Assembly (NCBI GenBank): GCA_002070955.1
Contig: MWEK01000008.1
Location: forward strand, 62,001-126,000
Origin: Planctomycetes bacterium ADurb.Bin069
GTDB taxonomy: Bacteria; Planctomycetota; UBA8108; UBA8890; UBA8898
Length of the DNA stretch: 64,000 nucleotides
Direction of reading: 5' to 3'
The first letter of the stretch is position 1. Each line of letters opens with the position of its first letter. Shown piece by piece: positions 10,028 through 18,325 of the stretch. The notes under the pieces are model-generated. The model saw only the letters and a program-made list of their open reading frames with translations, did not search any database and was not told where the DNA came from. A program made the translations under genes and the position numbers.

Positions 10028-11404
10028 ATGAAAATTGAGCTTCTCCCGAAACTCGCCCAGCAGCAGACCCTGAGCCCGAAGCTGATGGTCTCGATGCGCA
10101 TGCTGCCCTTGACCACCACGGAGCTCGAGCTCCAGATCGAGCGCGAGCTGGAGGACAATCCCGCCCTCGAGCTCGCCCTCGAGACCGCCGACACGACCGC
10201 GCCGGCGCTGCCGGACGATGCGCTCGCCGGCCGGCTGCGCCTCTTCCAGCCCTTTCAGGACAGGACCGGAGGCCGGCGGCCCGACGCCGAAGACGGCGAT
10301 GATCTCTTCGCCGGCGTGGCGGCGCCCACCGGCGGCCTGGCGGCGCACCTCGAGGAGCAACTCCGGATGCTGGAGCTCGCGCCGGGCGTCCGGGCGGCGG
10401 CCGAGGAGTTGCTCGGCAATCTCGACTGGCGCGGCTACCTGGTGGCGCCCGTGGAGGAGCTGCGCGCGCACTGTCCCTTCTACCTTCGCGAGCATTTCGA
10501 TGCGGCCTTCGAGGTCGTGCGCTCCCTCGATCCGGCCGGCGTGGGCGCGCAGGACCTTCTGGACTGCCTGCTGTTGCAGTGCCGGCGCTGGAAGGAGCGC
10601 CGGCCCCTCAGCGAGCGCATCCTGAGCGAGCACTTCGACGCGCTCCTCCGCAACCGCCTGCCGCAGATCGCGGACGCCGCCGGCGCGACGCTGGCCGAGG
10701 TGAAGGAGGCGGTGGCGCACATCCGCCGTTGCGCGGCGCACCCCGGCGCGCCGTTCGCGAGGGGGGCCGCGCGCGCGATCATGCCCGACGTCGTGGTCGA
10801 GGAGGGCGAGCACGGCTACCGTGTGCGCGTCGTCCACGAGGGCGTGCCGCGCCTCCAACTCAGCGAGCAGTGCCGCGAACTCCTCGCCCGCGAGGACCTG
10901 GCACCCGAGGTCTCCCAGTATCTCCGCAAGAAGCTCGAATCGGCGCAGTGGCTCATTCAGGCCATCGACGGCCGCCGCCGGACGCTCCAGCACATCGCCG
11001 AGACGGTGCTCGAGTTCCAGCAGGGCTTCATGGCCGAGGGCCCGGGTAGCCTCCGGCCGCTCAACATGCGGACGGTGGCGGAGGCCGTGGGCGTGCACAT
11101 CTCGACGGTGAGCCGCGCCATCAAGGGAAAGCACATCGACACGCCGTGGGGTTTGTTCCCCCTGCGTTCCTTCTTCGAGGGCGGCGTGGAGTGCGACGAG
11201 AGCGAGCCCGCCTCGAAGCGGTCGCTCAAGGAGCGCATCGCCGCCATGATCGCCCGGGAGGACAAGCGCAAGCCCCTCTCGGACGGCGCCATCGCCGCGA
11301 AGCTCCGCGCCCAAGGGTTCAACATCTCGCGCCGCACCGTGAGCAAGTACCGCGCGGGAGCGCGCATACCGCCGGCTCCCATGCGCCGGGAATTCGCGGC
11401 GTGA
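10028..11404 (+). CDS. rpoN: RNA polymerase sigma-54 factor
   Basis: Sigma-54 directs core RNA polymerase to -24/-12 promoters opened by AAA+ enhancer-binding proteins. The 458-aa protein has region I, rich in Gln/Leu ('LAQQQTLSPKLMVSMRMLPLTTTELELQIERELEDNPALE'), a shortened acidic region II, and region III with core-binding segments ('LSLDPAGVGAQDLLDCLLLQ'-like at about 160-190). The helix-turn-helix is 'NMRTVAEAVGVHISTVSRAIKGK' and the RpoN box variant is 'SRRTVSKYRAGARIP'. GAGGAA precedes the ATG at 10028, which lies just downstream of the promoter at 9914-9942. No sigma-54 activator is encoded in this window. Confidence 0.95.
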   Translation: MKIELLPKLAQQQTLSPKLMVSMRMLPLTTTELELQIERELEDNPALELALETADTTAPALPDDALAGRLRLFQPFQDRTGGRRPDAEDGDDLFAGVAAPTGGLAAHLEEQLRMLELAPGVRAAAEELLGNLDWRGYLVAPVEELRAHCPFYLREHFDAAFEVVRSLDPAGVGAQDLLDCLLLQCRRWKERRPLSERILSEHFDALLRNRLPQIADAAGATLAEVKEAVAHIRRCAAHPGAPFARGAARAIMPDVVVEEGEHGYRVRVVHEGVPRLQLSEQCRELLAREDLAPEVSQYLRKKLESAQWLIQAIDGRRRTLQHIAETVLEFQQGFMAEGPGSLRPLNMRTVAEAVGVHISTVSRAIKGKHIDTPWGLFPLRSFFEGGVECDESEPASKRSLKERIAAMIAREDKRKPLSDGAIAAKLRAQGFNISRRTVSKYRAGARIPPAPMRREFAA

Positions 11405-11408
11405 TGGA

Positions 11409-11450
11409 CCGTCCGGCCCGGCCTGCGCGGGAGCGGGCCGAGCCGGACGG
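11409..11450. terminator. Hairpin between the convergent rpoN and IPT/dockerin genes
   Basis: Arms 11409-11423 and 11435-11450 pair over about 15 bp with one mismatch. There is no U-tract, so this is a possible bidirectional terminator rather than a classical intrinsic one. Confidence 0.4.
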
Positions 11451-11464
11451 ACAGGCGCGGGAGT

Positions 11465-13264
11465 TCACGCCGGGCACTCCAACTCGTCCGGGGTCGGGTC
11501 GCACCCCGGCTCCGGAAAGGGCGGCGGCGGCGGAGCGCTCCCGCCGAAGAGATACCCGAGCAGGCGGACCGTGTCGGCGATGTTGACGGCGCCGTCATCG
11601 TTGACATCGGCGCGGTCCAGACACGCCGGAACTTCGCCGCCCGCGAACAGCTTGCTCAGGATCAGGATGGCATCGTTGATCGCCAGCTTGCCATCGGCGT
11701 CCGCATCGCCGCGCACGAACATCACGCCGCCGGTATAGGTGAAGGCCGCGGTGGCCTCGGTCCTCCCATCGGCGACCAGCACGACCACTTCGCCGGGAGC
11801 GTGCGGCGGCGTGACCGCCACGAGCTTCGCATCCGCCGCGGCGACGATCGGCGCGGGGATCCCATCGAACCACACCGACGCCGCCGCCAGTCCCGCGCCG
11901 CTCAACGTGACCCGCGTGCCGCCCGCCGCCGGTCCCTCCCGCGGCGCGATCGCCGTCACCACGAGTTCCCTGCCCTGATACTCCCACGCCTCCGCCAGGA
12001 ACGCCAGGCCCGTCAACCCGGCCGCCGTCACGCCGACGGTGCCGGAGCCGGGAGGAGTCACCGCGCGCAGTACCTCCGGGCTCTCGTAGTGCACCTTGGC
12101 CGCGGCGTCGCCGAAGAACACCATGGTCCCCGGCGTGAAGCCGCTGCCCGTGATGACGACGATGTCCCCGCCCGCCGCGTCGCCCGAACACGCCGACAGT
12201 TCGTCCAGCGCGGGCGCGTCGCCGCTCGCGCCCTCCAGCACCGCGAGCGCCAGGGGCTGGGAGAGCGCCGTCCCGCTCCGCAGGACGACCAGCAGCTCGC
12301 CGGGATCCAGGGCATCGCCGTCGCCGTTGCGGTCGGCGGCGCGGTACAGCATGTTCGTGCCGTTGTCGATGATCCATACGCCGCCATCGGGCTCGACCCA
12401 CAGATCCCGGGGCTCGACCAAAAGGGGCGAGGAAGGCGAAGCGCCGCAGAATACCGCCGCCTCGGCGGGCGACACGACCCCGTCGCCATCGGCGTCGCGC
12501 AGCAGGAGCACGCGCCCCCGCGCGCGGTCGGCCGCGAGAACGCCGTCCCTCCACGGCGCGAGGCACGACCAGCGCGGCAGAGGTTCCCCGTCGGGCGGCG
12601 CGTACAGAACCGTGATCTCCTCCGCCGTGCGGGCCTTGCCGTCGCCATCGAGATCTTCCATGCGGTACACCCTGCCGTCCGTGCCGTCGCCCACCAGAAA
12701 AACGCCTTCCGCCGGCATGCACAGCGCCTCGGGGTCCTTCGGCGCCATGGGCGCCGTCGCCGCCGCGGACTCGTAGAAGACGCGGACCTCACCCGCCCCG
12801 CAGGCGGTGCCGTCGCCGTCATTGTCCACCAGCAGCACGATCCGGGCGCCGGTGGTTGAATCGTCGGCGAGCGCGAAGACCCCGTCCCGCCGGCAGAGCC
12901 GATTGGGCGTCCTCAGCATGTGCCCCGGGCAGGCCGGCGAGTAGAACGCCGCCGCCTCGCCCTCCCCGAAGAACGCCCCGTCGCCGTCAAGATCCTCCAG
13001 CCGAAACACCGTGTCGAGCGTGCCGCCGTCCAGCATGAAGAGCACGCCGTCGCGCACGCAGAGCGCCGTGGGCGTCGAGAGTTTCGGGCCTCCCGCGCGC
13101 TCGTCGTACACGACCGCGATCTCATCGATCGTGATGATCTCGGAGCCATCCGGATCGCTCAGCCGATACAGGGCATCCCGGGTCGCATCGCACACCATGA
13201 TCTCCAGCGCGGCGGCGAAACCGCCCAACAGCATGATTCCTCCCGTCACAAGAGCGCGTCGCAT
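11465..13264 (-). CDS. Secreted propeller-like protein with two IPT/TIG domains and a C-terminal dockerin-like pair
   Basis: The 599-aa protein has a signal peptide ending near 'GGFAAA'. Residues 20-340 contain about six repeats of roughly 55-60 residues, each with a hydrophobic strand and a Ca-binding-like loop: 'DLDGDG', 'DNDGDG', 'DLDGDG', 'DADGDG', 'DRNGDG'. This resembles a beta-propeller with EF-type loops. Two IPT/TIG immunoglobulin-like domains follow ('GDIVVITGSGFTPGT', 'GGTRVTLSGAGLAAAS'). The end is a dockerin-like pair ('RGDADADGKLAINDAILILSKLF', 'ADVNDDGAVNIADTVRLLGYLF') plus a Pro-rich tag ending 'CDPTPDELECPA'. GGAGGAGG precedes the ATG. No enzymatic motif is seen. A surface or extracellular role is inferred. 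Confidence 0.8.
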   Translation of the reverse strand: MRRALVTGGIMLLGGFAAALEIMVCDATRDALYRLSDPDGSEIITIDEIAVVYDERAGGPKLSTPTALCVRDGVLFMLDGGTLDTVFRLEDLDGDGAFFGEGEAAAFYSPACPGHMLRTPNRLCRRDGVFALADDSTTGARIVLLVDNDGDGTACGAGEVRVFYESAAATAPMAPKDPEALCMPAEGVFLVGDGTDGRVYRMEDLDGDGKARTAEEITVLYAPPDGEPLPRWSCLAPWRDGVLAADRARGRVLLLRDADGDGVVSPAEAAVFCGASPSSPLLVEPRDLWVEPDGGVWIIDNGTNMLYRAADRNGDGDALDPGELLVVLRSGTALSQPLALAVLEGASGDAPALDELSACSGDAAGGDIVVITGSGFTPGTMVFFGDAAAKVHYESPEVLRAVTPPGSGTVGVTAAGLTGLAFLAEAWEYQGRELVVTAIAPREGPAAGGTRVTLSGAGLAAASVWFDGIPAPIVAAADAKLVAVTPPHAPGEVVVLVADGRTEATAAFTYTGGVMFVRGDADADGKLAINDAILILSKLFAGGEVPACLDRADVNDDGAVNIADTVRLLGYLFGGSAPPPPPFPEPGCDPTPDELECPA

Positions 13265-13450
13265 GGTCCTCCTCCTTGGTAGGTACGAATGGAGATTCCT
13301 GCGGACGCCGCACGGCGCCCGCCGGCGCTTCCGAAACGCGCCGGAGGAGCGTTCAACAAATCCCGTGCCGGCGCTCGGAACCGCTTTCCCGGCCCTGGAA
13401 GCCGGCCTCGTCCGGATCCGGACGTCCGCTGCGGACGGTCGTCATCTTCA

Positions 13451-13480
13451 TTGCAGGCTCCGCGCCGAAGGCGTTACCAT
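13451..13480 (+). promoter_or_regulatory. Possible promoter for the pseudouridine synthase gene
   Basis: TTGCAG (13451-13456), 18 bp, TACCAT (13475-13480), about 45 bp before the ATG at 13526. Confidence 0.5.
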
Positions 13481-13525
13481 ACCTGGACGGCGGCGCCGCG
13501 GGCCGGTGCCGCCGGGGAGATCTCC

Positions 13526-14260
13526 ATGCGCGCGTCACTGCGTCTTCACAAGTACATCGCCAACTGCGGGTACTGCTCGCGCCGGCACGCCGAGCTGCTC
13601 ATAGCCGCGGGCCTTGTGCGCGTCAACGACCGGATCGTCGCGGAGCCGGGGCGCACCATCGACCCGGGCCGCGACCGCGTGACGATCAACGGCGAGGCGG
13701 TCGTGCCGCCCCCGCCGCGCACGCTCATGCTGCACAAGCCGGCGGGGTTCATCTCGGGCACGCACGACACCCACGAGCGTCTCACCGTCATGGATCTCCT
13801 GCCGCGAAGCTTGGCGGCCGACGGCGTCGTGCCTGTGGGCAGGCTCGATCTGGACACGGAGGGGCTGCTCCTGATGACCAACGACGGCGAACTCCACCAC
13901 CGGATCACCCACCCCCGTTACGAGTGCCCCAAGGAGTACCTCGCCCGCGTGCGGGGACATGTGACGCCGCCGAAGCTGGAGCGCCTGGCGCAGGGCGTCC
14001 TGCTGGACGACGGCCCGGCGCGGCCGGCGGCGATTCTGAGCTCCGAGCGGCGCGGCGCCGAGACCGAGATTCGCATCGAGCTCACCGAGGGCCGCAAGCG
14101 CGAGGTCAAGCGCATGTTCGCGGCCATCGGCCACGAGGTCGCGCGCCTGGTGCGGCTGAGAATCGGGCCGCTGCGCCTGGGCGATCTGGCGCCCGGCGCG
14201 TGGCGGGCGCTTTCCGGAGAGGAATCGGCGGCGCTGCGGCGCGCCTGCGGCCTGCGCTGA
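13526..14260 (+). CDS. RsuA/RluB/RluE-family rRNA pseudouridine synthase
   Basis: The 244-aa protein isomerises a uridine in rRNA to pseudouridine. An S4 RNA-binding domain occupies the N-terminus ('LRLHKYIANCGYCSRRHAELLIAAGLVRVN'). It is followed by 'LMLHKPAGFISGTHD', the catalytic motif 'VGRLDLDTEGLLLMTNDG' containing the nucleophilic Asp, and the family end motif 'ELTEGRKREVKRMFAAIGHEVARLVRLRIG'. GGGGAGA precedes the ATG at 13526, which fits the promoter at 13451-13480. An upstream in-frame extension from 13289 lacks both. Whether the target is 23S U2605 (RluB) or another site cannot be told. Confidence 0.92.
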   Translation: MRASLRLHKYIANCGYCSRRHAELLIAAGLVRVNDRIVAEPGRTIDPGRDRVTINGEAVVPPPPRTLMLHKPAGFISGTHDTHERLTVMDLLPRSLAADGVVPVGRLDLDTEGLLLMTNDGELHHRITHPRYECPKEYLARVRGHVTPPKLERLAQGVLLDDGPARPAAILSSERRGAETEIRIELTEGRKREVKRMFAAIGHEVARLVRLRIGPLRLGDLAPGAWRALSGEESAALRRACGLR

Positions 14261-14278
14261 GCGCGCCGCGGCGCGGCG

Positions 14279-15205
14279 CTACTTCAGAAGCGTCTCCAAC
14301 TCCTCCAGCGTCGCCTCGTCGGCGTACTTCGCGACGTCGCTCCTGAGTTGGGCGATCTCCTCCGCATCGCCCCGATCCTTGGCGGCCATGAGCTTGGCCT
14401 TGTCCTTCTGGAACATCTCCTTGATTGCGGAGAGGAGCTGCGTGCGGCGGCTCTCGAATTGCTCCAGTTGCTCGGGGGCGGCGTACTTACCGTACTCTTT
14501 CTTCCACTTGTCCAGCGAGACGATCCCCCGCGGTCCCATGTTGCCGTCCCTCATCGAAAGGAGGGCGTCGCTCAGCACCACCTCGAGCTCCCGCCCAATC
14601 GTCTCACGATATTGCGGGGACACGGACGGCGCCGCGGGCGCCACGGGCGCGCCCGGCGTCGCAGGCGCGCCCGGTGTCACGGGTGCGCCCGGCGTCACGG
14701 GTGCGCCCGGTGTCACGGGTGCGCCGGGTGTCGCGGGCGCGCCGGACGCCGCAAGCGGTCCACGCGCGCCGGGCGCCGTGGGCGCCGCGGCTTCCTCGCC
14801 CCCCATCGTCGCCAGGATGTACACGAAAAGGAAAATGCACACGATAAACACGATCAGCCCGAGGACGCCCAGCGCCATCTGGTTCGTGGACAGCTTCTTC
14901 GCCGCGGGACGGCGCTCATATGACGCCGCCGGATGCACCTCCGCGGAGCGCGCCCGGCGCGGCGCGGAGCGCGCCCGGGGAGCGCCACGCACGGCCGCCG
15001 CGGGCGCCGCGCTCTTGGCACGCCGCGCGGCCACGGCTCGTGTGACCTTCGCGCACGTAGCTTCGTCCATGAGCCCGCGCTGGAGGAACAGTTCACGCAC
15101 ATCGCCGTCCCCCGCGTCGCGCAGCACGGCGCCGGCTTCGGCGGCCCCGACAAGCTTGTTGTGCACCGCGATCTTGCAGAAAAGGACGTTCTCTTCCTTG
15201 GTCAT
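14279..15205 (-). CDS. Single-pass membrane protein with a Pro-Gly-Ala-Pro tandem repeat; unknown function
   Basis: I do not recognise the family. The 308-aa protein has a helical N-terminal segment (about residues 1-62) that looks like a small adaptor domain ('LFLQRGLMDEATCAKVTRAV'). An Arg/Ala-rich basic linker follows (63-105), then one transmembrane helix (about 110-132, 'ALGVLGLIVFIVCIFLFVYILA'). Next is a hexapeptide repeat of the type (T/A)PGAPV at 155-192. The C-terminal domain (200-308) is charged and helical, possibly coiled coil ('LEQFESRRTQLLSAIKEMFQKDKAK'). The positive linker predicts a cytoplasmic N-terminus and an exported C-terminus. It lies 43 bp downstream of the cohesin-like gene and may share its transcript. 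Confidence 0.75.
   Translation of the reverse strand: MTKEENVLFCKIAVHNKLVGAAEAGAVLRDAGDGDVRELFLQRGLMDEATCAKVTRAVAARRAKSAAPAAAVRGAPRARSAPRRARSAEVHPAASYERRPAAKKLSTNQMALGVLGLIVFIVCIFLFVYILATMGGEEAAAPTAPGARGPLAASGAPATPGAPVTPGAPVTPGAPVTPGAPATPGAPVAPAAPSVSPQYRETIGRELEVVLSDALLSMRDGNMGPRGIVSLDKWKKEYGKYAAPEQLEQFESRRTQLLSAIKEMFQKDKAKLMAAKDRGDAEEIAQLRSDVAKYADEATLEELETLLK
14630..14743 (-). repeat. 18-bp in-frame tandem repeat
   Basis: About six copies of an 18-bp unit (plus-strand form close to GGTGCGCCCGGTGTCACG) encode the (T/A)PGAPV hexapeptides of the membrane protein. The middle copies are nearly identical, which points to recent slippage or expansion. Confidence 0.85.
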
Positions 15206-15248
15206 AACCGTTCCCCGCGCACCCGACCCTTTCCGGCCCGGCGCGCGC

Positions 15249-16823
15249 CTACGTACAATCCTGCGCGCACCCGATGCCGGTGGGCGTCGGATCCGTGCCA
15301 GGCGTCTCGAACGGAGGAGGCGGCGGCGGCCCCTCGGCGAACAGGAATCTCAATATGTAAACGGTGTCGGCGATATCCACGCTGTCCGAATCGTTCGCGT
15401 TCAGCGCCTCGAGGCACTTGACGGACTTGCCCAAGAACAGGTACCCGAGTATGACGACGGCGTCGGCAATGTCGCTCATGCCGTCGCAGTTCGCATCCCC
15501 GCGCCGGAACTTCGGCTCCATTCCGTCGCCGCACCTGTAGGCCTGAGGGAGGTTGGCGCTCCCGCCGGTGGTGAACACCATAAGCCCGATCCACGCGGTG
15601 CCGGCGCTGCAGGGCGGGACGCGGCACGAAAAGACTTCGTCGCTCATGACTTCGAGGCCTTCGGCGGTCATGCCGCCGATGAGCACCGTCATGTCGCTCG
15701 TATCGGTGAAACCGGTCCCCATCACGAGGACGTCCTCATCGCCGGCGCCTCTCGACGGCATGACCGTTTGGATCGCCGGCGCGCCCGTGTACGCGAATCC
15801 GGCCGTCAGGGTGCCGCTGCCGACGTTATTGGTCGCCACGACATCCACCGGGCCTGCGGCGTGCGCGGGCGCTTTGCCGATGATCGTCGTCGCGTTCACG
15901 AACGTCCGGTTAAGGAGCGGCAGCCCGTCGAAACGCACGGTCGTCGCGGGGTCGAACTGCTCGCCGATGACCGTCACATCGGTTCCGCCCGTGACAACGC
16001 CCCACCGCGGCATGACTTCGGCCACGACGGGCTCGAGGCCGAAATACGTGAAGCCGCCCGGGAGCGCCGCCGTCCCGCACGCGTTGCTCGCGACCACTTC
16101 GACCGCGCCGGCCGCGTGCGCGCGCGTGGTCCCCGTGATGGTCGTCGCATTCACCACGACCTTGTTGAGCAGGGCCAGGCCGCCGACGGAAATCGTCGTG
16201 GCCGCGTTGAAGTACCGGCCGGTGATCGTCACCGCCGTGCCGCCGTCCATCGAGCCGCGGTTCGGGACGATGCCCGCGATCTCCGGGGCGACCGCGACGC
16301 TCACCGCGCCGTCGATCAGGGTCGGCAACACACTCTTGGAGATGGTGCCGGACGGCACCGTCGTGAAGACGCAGTCGATGGCGGGGCTCCCGAGATCGCC
16401 GCGCAGATCCAGCGTGTAGGTGTCGCCGCACGCCGCCGTCTCAGCGACATCGAAGTACAGGGCGCAGGCGAATTGCCCCGTGCCGGCGGGAAGCGTCCGC
16501 TCGTTGTAGGGCTCGTAGACATCGATCACGAGGGCCGCGCCGCAGTAGTTCGCGCCGGCGAGCACCTGGAAGTACTCGGGCGCCGCGGCGCCCGTGAACA
16601 CGGTGCCGTCGAGGTTCGCTTCCTTGAAGACCAGGCCGGCCGTCGGGTACGAAAGCGCGAAGGACATGGCGTAAATCGGCGCGGAGTGGTCGATCAACAC
16701 CCTGACGCGCAGGCTCGTCTGACCCGGCGCCGCCGTCACGCTTTCGATGCGGATTGTCTCGGCGCCGCCGGCTGCAACCGCCCAGGCTGCAGCGGCAACC
16801 GTAAGCACCAGCTTCCGATACAT
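15249..16823 (-). CDS. Secreted protein: cohesin-like domain, three IPT/TIG domains, dockerin-like pair
   Basis: The 524-aa protein starts with a signal peptide ending near 'AAGGAE' (about residue 23). Residues 25-165 resemble a cohesin-type beta-sandwich ('SLRVRVLIDHSAPIYAMSFALSYP...GLVFKEANLDGTVF', 'LPAGTGQFACALYFDV'). Three IPT/TIG domains follow ('GSMDGGTAVTITGRYF', 'VVTGGTDVTVIGEQF', 'GAGDEDVLVMGTGF'). The dockerin-like pair is 'RRGDANCDGMSDIADAVVILGYLF' and 'LNANDSDSVDIADTVYILRFLF', then a Pro-rich tag with 'DPTPTGIGC'. I chose the ATG at 16823 (GAGGT upstream). The earlier in-frame ATG at 16904 is excluded because it lies inside the -10 box at 16904-16909. Confidence 0.8.
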   Translation of the reverse strand: MYRKLVLTVAAAAWAVAAGGAETIRIESVTAAPGQTSLRVRVLIDHSAPIYAMSFALSYPTAGLVFKEANLDGTVFTGAAAPEYFQVLAGANYCGAALVIDVYEPYNERTLPAGTGQFACALYFDVAETAACGDTYTLDLRGDLGSPAIDCVFTTVPSGTISKSVLPTLIDGAVSVAVAPEIAGIVPNRGSMDGGTAVTITGRYFNAATTISVGGLALLNKVVVNATTITGTTRAHAAGAVEVVASNACGTAALPGGFTYFGLEPVVAEVMPRWGVVTGGTDVTVIGEQFDPATTVRFDGLPLLNRTFVNATTIIGKAPAHAAGPVDVVATNNVGSGTLTAGFAYTGAPAIQTVMPSRGAGDEDVLVMGTGFTDTSDMTVLIGGMTAEGLEVMSDEVFSCRVPPCSAGTAWIGLMVFTTGGSANLPQAYRCGDGMEPKFRRGDANCDGMSDIADAVVILGYLFLGKSVKCLEALNANDSDSVDIADTVYILRFLFAEGPPPPPPFETPGTDPTPTGIGCAQDCT

Positions 16824-16903
16824 ATAAACCTCATTTCTCAGATTTCTCGGCGCGCGTCGCGCGTGCGGCCCACTCCATGTCGCGCCGGAGCGCCGCTCAC
16901 TCA

Positions 16904-16932
16904 ATGATACGGGGCCGCGGCCCTCTGTTCAA
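16904..16932 (-). promoter_or_regulatory. Promoter for the cohesin-like/dockerin gene
   Basis: On the minus strand: TTGAAC (16932-16927), 17 bp, TATCAT (16909-16904). The leader to the chosen ATG at 16823 would be about 75 nt. Confidence 0.6.
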
Positions 16933-16965
16933 CCCGGCGCGCGTTCCCCTTCGAATCGGCCGGGA

Positions 16966-17982
16966 TCACTTCGGCGGCAATGCGGGCGCCGCGCGGGCGT
17001 CCGCCAGGGTCAGCGCCGCGGTCTCGCGCACGAGCACCCCCTGCCGCTCGCGCACGACGGTCAGTTCGATCGTCCGTCCCGGCGCCCACCCGCGGACCGC
17101 CCGCACGAAATCCTCCCTGAAGCGGCACGGACCACCATCGAGGCCCACGATCAGATCGCCGTCGGCAATGCCGGCCTTGTCGCAGGCGCCGCCCTTGAGC
17201 ACGCGACAGACGAGCAGCCCCTCGGCGGCGACGCCGGAAAACCGTTTCACGGCGGCGGACGGCAGCTCCCACAGCTCGTCGCACGCCGCGCCGATATCCC
17301 CGCGCGGCGGCGTGCCGGCGGGCTGCTCCGCCAAAGGGCGCAGCAGGCGCGCGGGCACGGCGAACGCGACGCCGCAGAACGCGCCGTTCAGCAAGATGCC
17401 GCCGGATTGCAGCCCGACCACGCGTCCCTCGCCGTCGAGCCAGGGGCCGCCCGACATGCCCGGCACCGTGCTTGCGTCCACGTAGAAGACCTCGACGTAG
17501 GTCTTTAAATCCGGGTTGTACTCGAAGGCCGTGTCGGCGCGGGCCACGGCGCCCGCGAGCACGAGGCGGCGGCGGTAAAGCGCCGTTCCCGCAAACCTGA
17601 GGGCGGCGCCCACGCCCGGCGCCTCCGCCGCGAACTTCAAGCACGCCACGCCGCCCGCATCGAGACCTTCCACCGCCAGGACGGCCGCGTCGGCGCCCGC
17701 GTCCATTCCGACAAGCGCGGCGCGCAGCCTCCGGCCGTCGTTGAGCAGCACCTCGAAGGTCTTGCCCGCCGCGACCCCGTGCGCGCACGTCAGACATCGC
17801 CCGCCGGAATCGACGAAGAATCCCGAACATGCCACATGCCCGTCGACGAGCACTTCGCACACCGCCGCATGGAACCATGGAGCTTCTCCCGCGCTCAGGG
17901 CCGCGGCGAGCGCCGCCAGCAGAATCGCCTTTTTCAACCCGGACAGAAGCGTGCGCGCGCTTGGCATGGCATTGTTCCCCAT
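16966..17982 (-). CDS. Exported trypsin-like serine protease with PDZ domain (HtrA/DegP-like)
   Basis: The 338-aa protein has a signal peptide (about residues 8-32, 'AILLAALAAALSAG'). The chymotrypsin-fold domain shows the triad: His68 in 'LTCAHGV', Asp98 in 'GADAAVLAVEG', and Ser177 in 'PGMSGGPW'. A C-terminal PDZ domain (about 255-320) includes 'GLLVCRVLKGGACDKAGIADGDLIVGLDG'. HtrA-type proteases degrade or refold envelope proteins. This one has several extra Cys residues near the active site (Cys42, 52, 63, 66). The start is uncertain between 17982 and 17967. The promoter at 18052-18080 limits the transcript to about 18045. Confidence 0.88.
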   Translation of the reverse strand: MGNNAMPSARTLLSGLKKAILLAALAAALSAGEAPWFHAAVCEVLVDGHVACSGFFVDSGGRCLTCAHGVAAGKTFEVLLNDGRRLRAALVGMDAGADAAVLAVEGLDAGGVACLKFAAEAPGVGAALRFAGTALYRRRLVLAGAVARADTAFEYNPDLKTYVEVFYVDASTVPGMSGGPWLDGEGRVVGLQSGGILLNGAFCGVAFAVPARLLRPLAEQPAGTPPRGDIGAACDELWELPSAAVKRFSGVAAEGLLVCRVLKGGACDKAGIADGDLIVGLDGGPCRFREDFVRAVRGWAPGRTIELTVVRERQGVLVRETAALTLADARAAPALPPK

Positions 17983-18051
17983 CGGCGGCCCCGCGGCGCT
18001 CCCCCCGCCGGGGAGCGCGCCTCGATCCCACAAAACGAAACACGGCGATCG

Positions 18052-18080
18052 ATTATGGTGCCCGCCGAAGCGGCGGTCAA
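18052..18080 (-). promoter_or_regulatory. Promoter for the HtrA-like protease
   Basis: On the minus strand: TTGACC (18080-18075), 17 bp, CATAAT (18057-18052). Confidence 0.6.
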
Positions 18081-18138
18081 GAAAGCGCGCCGCATGAAGG
18101 CTCCGCAATGGCTTCTCCGGCGCGCCGCGGTTGGGAAC

Positions 18139-18167
18139 TTGAAGCGATGGGAGCGCACCCTTACAAT
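18139..18167 (+). promoter_or_regulatory. Promoter for the 1776-aa lamin-tail/CotH protein
   Basis: TTGAAG (18139-18144), 17 bp, TACAAT (18162-18167). Confidence 0.65.
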
Positions 18168-18325
18168 CGATTTGATGAAGGAACCGGGACTTCGGCGTGC
18201 AGCGGCCGCCGGAATTCCGCGCCGCGCGGACCGACGCGACACGCCGGCGCAATGCGGCGCAGTGTTCTTCCCGGCGGACGAGGATGATTATCTCCCGCTG
18301 CATCGGCAACCGAAGGAGGATCGCA

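Larger units (their letters stand above)
17983..18325. other. Intergenic region between divergent protease and lamin-tail/CotH genes
   Basis: 343 bp without a convincing gene. It holds two divergent sigma-70-type promoters (18052-18080 minus, 18139-18167 plus) and the strong ribosome-binding site AAGGAGGA at 18313-18320. Nothing else was recognised. The leader from the plus-strand promoter is about 150 nt. Confidence 0.6.

Noticed and set aside
14630-14743. A collagen-like domain
   Set aside because: The repeat is a hexapeptide with Gly at every sixth position, not Gly-X-Y triplets, and it is short.
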